A stretch of DNA of 64,000 bases from Baekduia alba. Its GTDB lineage: Bacteria > Actinomycetota > Thermoleophilia > Solirubrobacterales > Solirubrobacteraceae. Under the pieces are notes generated by a model. The model saw nothing but the letters and a program-made list of their open reading frames with translations. It was not told the origin of the DNA and ran no database searches. The stretch covers positions 4,402,001 to 4,466,000 of the forward strand of contig NZ_CP114013.1 of the NCBI RefSeq assembly GCF_028416635.1, written 5' to 3'. Position numbers and translations under genes: made by a program. Positions 57,385-64,000 of the stretch are shown here, in pieces. Position 1 is the first letter of the stretch; each line of letters starts with the position of its first letter.

Positions 57385-57987
57385 GTGGACGCACCTGCGG
57401 ACGGCCTGCGGATCCTTGCCGCCGATGAGGACCAAGAGGCGCTCGCACGTACCGCTTCGGTCCTCGGTCGGCTCGGTCACGACGTGACCGCCACGGCCGT
57501 CGACCTCGCCCAGGTCACCGAGGCGATCGCGCGCGAGGAGCCCGAGCTGAGCGTGGTCGTCGTGCACCGCGACGACGAGCACGCGCTCGACCTCGTCGAG
57601 GAGATCGAGGCGTTCGCCAGCGGGCCGGTCATCGCGCTGCTGTCGGTCGAGGACGCCGAGTTCGTGCGCCGCGCCGCCGAGCGCGGGATCTACGCCGCGG
57701 TGCGCGACGGCGACCCCGAGGCGATCCAGAGCGCGATCGAGATCGCGACGCGCCGCCACGCCGAGACCACGCGGCTGGCCGAGCAGGTCGACCGGCTGGA
57801 GACGGCGCTGGAGCGCCGGGCCGTGATCGAGCGCGCCAAGGGGATCGTGATGGAGCGCCACGGGCTGACCGACCGCGAGGCCTTCGACCGGCTCCGCGCG
57901 CACGCACGCTCCAACAACCGGACCGTCGTCGACGTCGCACGGGCGGTGAACGACGGGCACGCGCTGCTCGGCGGCGGCGGGACCTGA
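57385..57987 (+). CDS. Response-regulator-like protein with C-terminal ANTAR domain
   Basis: 200 residues from GTG 57385. A receiver-like domain (ILAADEDQEALARTASVLGR; VVVVHRDDEHALDLVEEIEA) keeps acidic residues but the phosphorylatable Asp context is atypical (VVVVHRDD). The ANTAR helix bundle is ERAKGIVMERHGLTDREAFD..VVDVARAVNDG. ANTAR proteins bind paired hairpins in nascent RNA to stop termination. TATTAT lies 13 bp before the GTG, so the mRNA is probably leaderless. Confidence 0.88.
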   Translation: MDAPADGLRILAADEDQEALARTASVLGRLGHDVTATAVDLAQVTEAIAREEPELSVVVVHRDDEHALDLVEEIEAFASGPVIALLSVEDAEFVRRAAERGIYAAVRDGDPEAIQSAIEIATRRHAETTRLAEQVDRLETALERRAVIERAKGIVMERHGLTDREAFDRLRAHARSNNRTVVDVARAVNDGHALLGGGGT

Positions 57988-58051
57988 GCGCGACGCTGAG
58001 CGTTCGGCGCATGGTGAATGACGATCGCGTCGTCGGGGGAACCTGTAGGTC

Positions 58052-58219
58052 ATGATCGGAATCCTCATCGCCGTCCTGGTGGCCGCGCTCATCTACTGGC
58101 TGTGCCTCGCCCTCGGGCTGCCGGCCATCGTGGGCATCGTCGCCGCGATCCTCGTGCTGATCGGGGGCGTCGGCACCGGCGGCTACGGCATGCGCACGGG
58201 TGGCCGCAATCGCCTCTAG
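58052..58219 (+). CDS. Small two-helix membrane protein
   Basis: 55 residues, MIGILIAVLVAALIYWLCLA, then LPAIVGIVAAILVLIGGVG and a short basic end GMRTGGRNRL. It is a hairpin of two membrane helices; actinobacteria have many such unnamed genes. A GTAGGTC ribosome-binding-like stretch precedes it and it overlaps the YihY gene by 20 bp. Confidence 0.65.
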   Translation: MIGILIAVLVAALIYWLCLALGLPAIVGIVAAILVLIGGVGTGGYGMRTGGRNRL

Positions 58220-59123
58220 CGCCGCTTCGCGGCTCGACTTGGGCCAGGCGTCGTTCGTCGGCGCCGCCCAGCGCGCCTTCTCGCAGTTCCGCCGCCACGA
58301 GCTGACCGACGTGGCGGCGGCGCTCACCTACTACGCCATGATGTCGCTGTTCCCGGCGATCGTCCTGGCCACGTCGTTGTTCTCGCTCATCGGCGACGAG
58401 CAGACGGTGAGCAACGCGGTCGACTACCTCGCCCGCCAGGGCGCCGACCAGGCCACGCAGGACGCGGTCAAGGCGGTCATGGAGAAGATCGTCAGCGCGT
58501 CGGGCGGCGCGGTGTCGGTCGCCCTCGCGATCTCGATCCTGATCGCGCTCAACGGCGCGTCGGGCGCGTTCGGCGCCGCGGGCCGGGCCCTCAACCGCGT
58601 CTACGCGGTCGACGAGGACCGCGGGTTCGTCGGGCGCAAGCTCAACGACCTCGGCATCACGCTCGCGATCGTCGTGGTCCTGCTGGTCGTGATGGCCGCG
58701 CTGTTCCTGGGCGGCGCCTTCGCGCAGGACCTTCTGGGCGCGATCGGCCTGGGGTCCACCGCCTCGACCGTGTGGTCGATCGTCCGCTGGCCGATCGCGC
58801 TGGGCGGCATGTTGATGGCCTACGCGTTGATCTACGCCTACGCGCCGGACCGCGAGCCGCGGAGCCTGCGCTGGATCACCCCGGGCGCGGTGACCGGCGT
58901 CGTGATCTGGATCGTCGCGTCGATCGGGTTCGGCATCTACATCAAGAACTTCTCGAGCTACGGCGCGGCATACGGCGCGGCCGGCGCGGTGATCGTGCTG
59001 CTGCTGTGGCTGTGGCTGTCGTCGTGCGCGCTCCTGTTCGGCGCGGAGCTCAACGCCGAGCTGGAACGGGCCGAGAGCGCCGGGCGCGGCGGCCCGCCGT
59101 CGCTGTCGCCGCCGCCTAGCTGA
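58200..59123 (+). CDS. YihY/BrkB-family inner membrane protein
   Basis: 307 residues from GTG 58200. FRRHELTDVAAALTYYAMMSLFPAIVLATSL is the conserved family start; five or six membrane helices follow, with the family's YAYAPDREPRSLRWITPGAV and a C-terminal IVLLLWLWLSSCALLFGAELNAE. The family is widespread; function is unresolved despite early naming as ribonuclease BN. The end overlaps the convergent AddA-like gene by 8 bp. Confidence 0.9.
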   Translation: MAAIASSAASRLDLGQASFVGAAQRAFSQFRRHELTDVAAALTYYAMMSLFPAIVLATSLFSLIGDEQTVSNAVDYLARQGADQATQDAVKAVMEKIVSASGGAVSVALAISILIALNGASGAFGAAGRALNRVYAVDEDRGFVGRKLNDLGITLAIVVVLLVVMAALFLGGAFAQDLLGAIGLGSTASTVWSIVRWPIALGGMLMAYALIYAYAPDREPRSLRWITPGAVTGVVIWIVASIGFGIYIKNFSSYGAAYGAAGAVIVLLLWLWLSSCALLFGAELNAELERAESAGRGGPPSLSPPPS

Positions 59124-62100
59124 CCGGGGTCGGGTCCTCGCGGAGCGTCAGCTCCTCAGGGTGGTGGCAGAGGGCGCGGCGGCCGGGACAGGTCAGGCAG
59201 AGGCCGCGGTGCGGGCGGGCGGTCGGCGTGAAGTCCTCGGCGGCGATGCCCGCGACGAGCTGGTCGAGCTCCTCGCGCAGGCGCGGGATGTCGGCGCGGT
59301 CGTAGATCGCGGTCGCCGGCTCCGCCGGACGGTGGAGGAACAGGTGGGAGACCTCGACGTCGGCCGCGCCGGCGCCCAGGGCCGCGAGCGCGTAGATGCG
59401 CCGCTGGGCCTTGTAGTCGCCCTCGACGTAGGCCTCCAGGTCGGTGTCGGGCCCGACGACGTCGGACTTGTAGTCGACGACCAGCGCGCCGCCGGAGTCC
59501 TCGAAGGCGATGACGTCGACGACGCCGTTGAGCAGCGGCGCCCGCTCATCGCCGAGGCCGACGACGAACCCGTGCTCGCGCCGGACGTCCTGGGCCTGGG
59601 CCAGGCGGGTGGCGAGCGTGGACTGCGCGAAGGCCGCGACGAGGTGCTGGAGGTCGACGACGTCGGCGGGCGTCAGCTCGGCCTCCATGAGGGCGGCCGC
59701 GGCGCGGACGGCCTCCTCGGTCGGCGACGCGGGCCGGGCGAAGTCGAGGTCCTCGAGCAGGGCGTGGGCGAGCGACCCGCGGGTGAGCGCGTCGAGGCCG
59801 TCGGGCACCGGCCCGGCCGGCCGCTCGGCGCGGGCAAGCGCGGGACCGGGATCCTCCCGCGGCAGGCGCAGGACGCGCTCGAGGTACCACCGGTAGGCGC
59901 AGCGGTCGTAGGCGGCGAGCGAGCTGTAGGACAACGTCGCGGGCAGCGGCCGCGCGGGCGCCGCCGGGAGCGCCCGCGGCGGAGTGGCGGGTGTGGCGGG
60001 CGGCTGCTCCGGCGCGGCCGGCGCGGCGAACACGCGCCGCGGCGCGGCCGGCGGCGCGTCGAAGAGGTCGAAGGCCAGCTGGCCGCCGGAGGCCTCGGCG
60101 ACGGCCGGCTCGGGCACGCCCGGCCCGGCGGCCTCGGCGGCGATCGGCGCGGGCGTCTGGAGCGTCTCGGGCGGCGGCGCGCGGAAGGTGCGGACCGCGA
60201 TGCGGGGGCGCGCCGCCTCCGGCCGTGGGTCGGCGAGGACCGGCGCGGCCTCCACCGCGTGCTCGACCAGGCCGGCGAGGCCGGAGACGAAGCGCGGCGC
60301 GAGCCAGCGCAGCGGCGCGACGGCGGGCGCGGGCGTCCCGAGCCACCGGTCGGCCTCGAAGGTCCCCGACAGGATCAGCCGCTCCTCGGCACGGGTCATC
60401 GCGACGTGGAGGATCCGGCGCTCCTCCTCCATGTCGGCGGTCTGCTGCGCCTCGCGCAGCTCGTCGAAGGCCAGGGCCTTGGCCGAGCCGCCGTCGACCG
60501 TCCGCAGCCGCAGGCCGACGCGGTCGCCGCGGACCAGCAGGTCGTCGCTGCTGTTGTTGCCCGGCCGGCCGAGGTCGGCGACGACGACCACCGGGAACTC
60601 CAGGCCCTTGGCGGCGTGCATCGTCATCAGGCGGATCGCGGTCGCGTCGCCCAGCTCGACGGGCGCGTCGGTCTCGCGCGCCTCGGCCTCCAGCTCGGCG
60701 GTCGCCAGGTCGATGAGCCCGCGGACGTCGCGCCCGCGTCGCGCCTCGAAGCCCGCGGCCAGCCGCTGCAGCTTCAACACGTTCGCCCAGCGGCGCCGAC
60801 CGCCGGGTAGGCCGAGGACATGCAGGTCGTAGCCGGTGCGGTCGACCACGCGCTGCAGCAGCTCGTCGAGCCCGCGCCGCGGGGCGTGCTCGCGCTCGCC
60901 GACGAACCACGGGCAGAAGTTCGCCACCGCGCTGCGGTCGGCGTCGGGGAGCAGGTCGTGCAGCGCGACGCCCTCGGCGGTCAGCGCCTCCCAGCGCCCG
61001 CCCTGCCTCGCGCGGCGCGCCAGGATCGCGAGGCCGTCGGCGCTCACGCCCACCAGCGGCGAGGCCAACAACCCGAACAACGCCAGCTCGTCGCGCGGGT
61101 TGGCCAGCGCGCCGAGGTACGCGCACAGGTCGAGCACCTGCTGGCGGCCCCAGTAGCCGCGGCCGCCGGCGGCGAGCGTCGACAGCTCCTGCTCCTCGAT
61201 CGCGCGCTCGAAGACCGCCATGTCGGTCGCCGCGCGCAGCAGCACCACGACGTCGGACGCCGGGACGCCCTCGACGCGCACCAGCTCCGCCACGCGCTGG
61301 GCGACCACGCGCGCCTCGGCCCGGCGCTTGGCGCTCGCGGCCGGCAGCGACGCGAGCAGCTCCGCCGGCCACGCCTCCACCGCGTCGCCGTCGGTCAGCA
61401 GCAGCTCGACGACCGGGCCGTCGGGCTGGCCGTCCGGCGACCGGCCCGCGACGAACGGGACGTGCGCGGCGCCGTGCAGCTCCCCCATCGCGTCGTCGAG
61501 CACCGCGAGGATGTCGGGTCGGCTGCGGAAGTTCGCGGCCAGCTCGGCGGCGGCGCCCACCTGCCGGAGCGCGGCGCGCTGCGCGCGGAAGATCCCGACG
61601 TCGGCGTGGCGGAACCCGTAGATCGACTGCAGCTCGTCGCCGACGACGAAGCGGTCCTCGCCCAACAACCCCAACAAGTCCAGCTGCGTGGCGTTGGTGT
61701 CCTGGAACTCGTCGACCATCACCCGGCTGAAGCGCTCGGCGTAGGACGCGCGGATCGCGGGCGCGGCCCGCAGCAGGTCGCGGGTGAGCAGCTCGAGGTC
61801 GTCGAAGTCCAGCGCCGCACGGGCGCGCTTGGCCGCGGCGTAGGTGTCGGCGTAGCGGCCCAGCAGCTCGTCCAGCAGCGCCACCGCGCGAGCGGCGAGC
61901 GTGTCGCGCCATGCGGTGGCGAACGCGTCGAGCGCCGCCAGGTACGCCGCGCAGCCGTCGCCCTTCAAGGCCTTGGTGTTGCCTGGCTTGAACGCGGCGG
62001 CGTCGAGGTCGGCGAGCGCGGGCGCCGCGTCCGGACCGGTGCCGTCCAGCGCGGCGAGCAGCCGCCGGCAGCGGGCCAGGGCGCCGCGCGCCGCGACGAT

Positions 62101-62778
62101 GCTGCGCTTCTGCTCCGCCGGCTCCAGCTCGCCCTCGGCGCCCGCCAGCGCGCGGGCCAGCGGCGCCGGGTCCGGCAGGCTCGCGCCGACGGCCGGCAGC
62201 GACGGCCGCGTCATCCCCGAGCTGCGCAGCTGGTCGTGGACGATGCCGATCAGCGCCTGGAGCGCGTCGACGCCGTAGGCGGCGACCAGGTCCAGGGCGT
62301 CGGAACGGCCGTCGGCGAGGAACGTCGCGAGCGCCTGCTCGAACGCGGTGGCGCGCACGTCGCGCGCGTCGGCGTCCTCCATCACCGCGAACGCCGGGTC
62401 CAGCCCGGCCCGGACCGCGTGCGCCCGGAGGATGCGCGCGCACAGCCCGTGGAAGGTGGAGATCCAGGCGGCGTCGAGGTCGCGCGCGCGGTCGCGCCGC
62501 CCGAGCTCGACGAACCGCGCGCGCACGCGCGTCCGCAGCTCCCCCGCCGCCTTGTCGGTGAACGTGATCGCCAGGATCCGCCCCGGCTCGACGCCGTCCT
62601 CCAGCACCGAGCGGACGAAGCGCTCACTCAACACGGAGGTCTTGCCCGACCCGGCGTTGGCCGACAGCAGCAGCGAGCCCTCGCGGCGCGCGATCGCGCC
62701 GGCCTGCTCGGGCGTGAAGGGCAGCCCGGCCCGGCCGATCATCGCGCCGGCGTCGTCGTACAGCGACGCGGCGGTCAC
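59116..62778 (-). CDS. AddA/RecB-like UvrD-type helicase-nuclease
   Basis: 1,220 residues from GTG 62778, which overlaps the upstream partner's stop as GTGA. SF1A helicase motifs: LLSANAGSGKTSVLSERF (motif I, near residue 30), ILAITFTDKAAGELRTR (Ia), VMVDEFQDTNATQLDLLG (II), GFRHADVGIFR and RLMTMHAAKGLEFPVV (V). The C-terminal PD-(D/E)XK nuclease shows GVVDVIAFEDSGGALVVDYKS, and a Pro-rich linker lies at about 900-960. It processes double-strand breaks for recombination together with the next gene. Confidence 0.93.
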   Translation of the reverse strand: MTAASLYDDAGAMIGRAGLPFTPEQAGAIARREGSLLLSANAGSGKTSVLSERFVRSVLEDGVEPGRILAITFTDKAAGELRTRVRARFVELGRRDRARDLDAAWISTFHGLCARILRAHAVRAGLDPAFAVMEDADARDVRATAFEQALATFLADGRSDALDLVAAYGVDALQALIGIVHDQLRSSGMTRPSLPAVGASLPDPAPLARALAGAEGELEPAEQKRSIVAARGALARCRRLLAALDGTGPDAAPALADLDAAAFKPGNTKALKGDGCAAYLAALDAFATAWRDTLAARAVALLDELLGRYADTYAAAKRARAALDFDDLELLTRDLLRAAPAIRASYAERFSRVMVDEFQDTNATQLDLLGLLGEDRFVVGDELQSIYGFRHADVGIFRAQRAALRQVGAAAELAANFRSRPDILAVLDDAMGELHGAAHVPFVAGRSPDGQPDGPVVELLLTDGDAVEAWPAELLASLPAASAKRRAEARVVAQRVAELVRVEGVPASDVVVLLRAATDMAVFERAIEEQELSTLAAGGRGYWGRQQVLDLCAYLGALANPRDELALFGLLASPLVGVSADGLAILARRARQGGRWEALTAEGVALHDLLPDADRSAVANFCPWFVGEREHAPRRGLDELLQRVVDRTGYDLHVLGLPGGRRRWANVLKLQRLAAGFEARRGRDVRGLIDLATAELEAEARETDAPVELGDATAIRLMTMHAAKGLEFPVVVVADLGRPGNNSSDDLLVRGDRVGLRLRTVDGGSAKALAFDELREAQQTADMEEERRILHVAMTRAEERLILSGTFEADRWLGTPAPAVAPLRWLAPRFVSGLAGLVEHAVEAAPVLADPRPEAARPRIAVRTFRAPPPETLQTPAPIAAEAAGPGVPEPAVAEASGGQLAFDLFDAPPAAPRRVFAAPAAPEQPPATPATPPRALPAAPARPLPATLSYSSLAAYDRCAYRWYLERVLRLPREDPGPALARAERPAGPVPDGLDALTRGSLAHALLEDLDFARPASPTEEAVRAAAALMEAELTPADVVDLQHLVAAFAQSTLATRLAQAQDVRREHGFVVGLGDERAPLLNGVVDVIAFEDSGGALVVDYKSDVVGPDTDLEAYVEGDYKAQRRIYALAALGAGAADVEVSHLFLHRPAEPATAIYDRADIPRLREELDQLVAGIAAEDFTPTARPHRGLCLTCPGRRALCHHPEELTLREDPTPVS

Positions 62779-64000
62779 GACGTCACGCACCGGCAGATCG
62801 TCGGGTGCGCGCAGCCGCCGGTGTAGGCGCACGCGTCCGGCGCCGGGTCCAGCGCGCCCGCGCGGATCTGCTCGACCGCGGTCCGCGCCGCCTCGGCGCA
62901 CGCGCGCAGCAGCGCGTCGAGGTGCTCCTCGTCCAGGCGGTCGTTGCCGAACGCGGCGAGCCCGGGATCGGCGTCGCGCAGGATCGCGCCGCGCGGCCGC
63001 GACTCCGCCCCGCCCAGCGGCTGGTAGAAGCCGCCGACCGGCTCCAGCCCCAACACGTGGCGCAGGGCCAACATGTACAACCCGATCTGGAGCTTGCCCT
63101 TCTCGAGCCACTTGGCCTGCTCGGTCGCGGTCTTGCCCTTGTAGTCGTACACGATGGCCTCGTGACCGGAGGCATCGAGATCGACGCGGTCGATCCGGCC
63201 CGCGAGGCGCAGCGCGCCGCCGTCGAGCTCCAGCGGCGGGTGCGGGTCCTCGGCGTTGCCGAACTGGACCTCGAACCGGGACGGCGCGAACGTGCTGCCG
63301 GCGTGGGCGGCGAACTCGAGGTAGCGCACGAGGTCGACCTCGAGGCGCCGCAGCGCGCTGCGCAGCCGCTCCGGGTTCGGGGAGATCTTGTAGTCCTCGG
63401 CGTGCTCGGCCAGCGCGCCGGCGACCAGCGCGCGTGCCTCGGGCAGCCGCTCCGGCGCCAGGCCGCCCTCGGCGGCCAGCGACGACAGCGCGATCTCCAG
63501 CACGCGGTGCGCCAGCTCGCCGCGGATCATCGGCTCCGGGTCCGGGACGAGCACCGCCGGGCGCAGGTGACGCTCGACGAACCACTTGACCGGGCAGGAC
63601 GCCCAGACCTCCAGCTGCGACGCCGACCACGTGTGGCGCTCGCGCAGCGGCCCGAGCGCGGCGGGCGCGCGGAGGTGGCCGATGACCGGCGGCGTCGCGG
63701 GCGGCGCGGCGGCGGCGGAGAAGCGCGCGGCCTCGCGCTCGGTCGGCGCCTGGTCCGCCGGCCAGCCGGCGGCGCCGAGCTCGCGCCGGCGCGGGCGCGC
63801 GGCCCAGCCTTCGGTTACGAGGTCGGCGACGTCGTCGACCAGCAGCGACCGCACCGCCGGCGCGCCCTCGTCGTCGGCCGCGTGCCAGCTCAAGGCCAAC
63901 AGATCGGTCGGCCGCGACACCGCGGCGTAGAAGAACAGCCGCTCGACGTTCAGCGCGTCCTCGTGCAGGCGCAGCCGCAGGCCGGACGCGGCGTTGATCG
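62775..64000 (-). CDS. AddB-like helicase/exonuclease, C-terminal part, truncated by window edge
   Basis: The frame is open to base 64000. It begins mid-helicase with ALNVERLFFYAAVSRPTDLL, the motif VI region of UvrD-like enzymes, and ends with a PD-(D/E)XK nuclease: SASQLEVWASCPVKWFVERH, MIRGELAHRVLE, GRIDRVDLDASGHEAIVYDY-KGK. Cys residues in SCPVKW and near the end (CAYTGGCAHPTICRC) fit the AddB-type iron-sulphur cluster that staples the nuclease. Start and N-terminus lie outside the window. Confidence 0.88.
   Translation of the reverse strand, partial: INAASGLRLRLHEDALNVERLFFYAAVSRPTDLLALSWHAADDEGAPAVRSLLVDDVADLVTEGWAARPRRRELGAAGWPADQAPTEREAARFSAAAAPPATPPVIGHLRAPAALGPLRERHTWSASQLEVWASCPVKWFVERHLRPAVLVPDPEPMIRGELAHRVLEIALSSLAAEGGLAPERLPEARALVAGALAEHAEDYKISPNPERLRSALRRLEVDLVRYLEFAAHAGSTFAPSRFEVQFGNAEDPHPPLELDGGALRLAGRIDRVDLDASGHEAIVYDYKGKTATEQAKWLEKGKLQIGLYMLALRHVLGLEPVGGFYQPLGGAESRPRGAILRDADPGLAAFGNDRLDEEHLDALLRACAEAARTAVEQIRAGALDPAPDACAYTGGCAHPTICRCVTS

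Noticed and set aside
50018-62826. Very long open frames opposite the protease gene and the AddA-like gene (for example 50018-52165 minus, 59161-62826 plus, 59546-62443 minus)
   Set aside because: High GC third positions leave antisense frames open. Their translations are Arg/Ala/Gly-rich without motifs, while the opposite strand encodes recognisable proteins.
1-64000. CRISPR arrays, insertion-sequence transposases or rRNA genes
   Set aside because: No spaced direct repeat array, DDE/HUH transposase motif or rRNA-like sequence was seen.

Overview
This is a high-GC actinobacterial chromosome segment. It most resembles Thermoleophilia/Solirubrobacterales: ANTAR and SigB-type sigma genes, a small secreted protein with the LTYANVVATLALFIALGGSS-type N-terminus and collagen-like GxP repeats common in that group, encapsulin with encapsulated ferritin, F420-type enzymes, and many GTG starts. 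The assignment is an inference from gene content.

Layout. Positions 1-2848 are chromosomal: topoisomerase IB (runs off the left edge), Ku, a PfpI/DJ-1 protein and the 5' half of a ferritin-like gene. The 3' half of that same gene lies at 48447-48647, and joining the halves at 2848/48446 restores one 170-residue frame. Everything between (about 45.6 kb) is therefore one integrated element. Its right end carries the 3' part of a tRNA-Pro(GGG) gene, exactly from anticodon loop to discriminator base. Paired 12-bp direct repeats lie just inside both ends. This looks like a T4SS-type integrative and conjugative element (ICE) that normally uses tRNA-Pro but sits here in a secondary site.

The ICE holds: a defence-like cargo region (2.9-14.9 kb) with a frameshifted helicase-nuclease, a nucleotide-cyclase-like gene, a KAP NTPase and a two-TM protein; xis-int (14.9-16.4 kb); accessory genes and an orphan AbiEi; a sigma factor and MobF relaxase (20-23.6 kb); a GHKL ATPase-nuclease (25-27 kb); a 2.2-kb scar bounded by two tRNA-Arg-like 3' fragments with a dead integrase; a tightly overlapping T4SS operon (39.0 to 29.6 kb, minus strand); a PRISE-reductase/ArsR/PPOX cassette; two secreted surface proteins; a sigma factor with a membrane-anchored tail; and small genes including an RHH/GNAT pair.

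The most striking observation is a 26-bp two-block motif (GAGGGG, 11 nt, a 9-mer ending GTCGAC, usually then TAAG). It occurs five times with identical spacing, immediately upstream of xis-int, the relaxase, the first T4SS gene, the adhesin and the membrane-tailed sigma gene. It would make excision, DNA processing, mating apparatus, surface adhesion and the sigma factor itself one regulon.

Right of the element (48.4-64 kb) the chromosome resumes with two adjacent frame-broken redox genes (F420-type reductase and SDR, the latter by an 11-bp tandem duplication), a secreted zinc protease, an encapsulin/encapsulated-ferritin operon, a truncated HAD gene, two SigB-type sigma factors around a MerR-GAF regulator, an ANTAR regulator, a YihY-type membrane protein and an AddAB-like helicase-nuclease pair that runs off the right edge.
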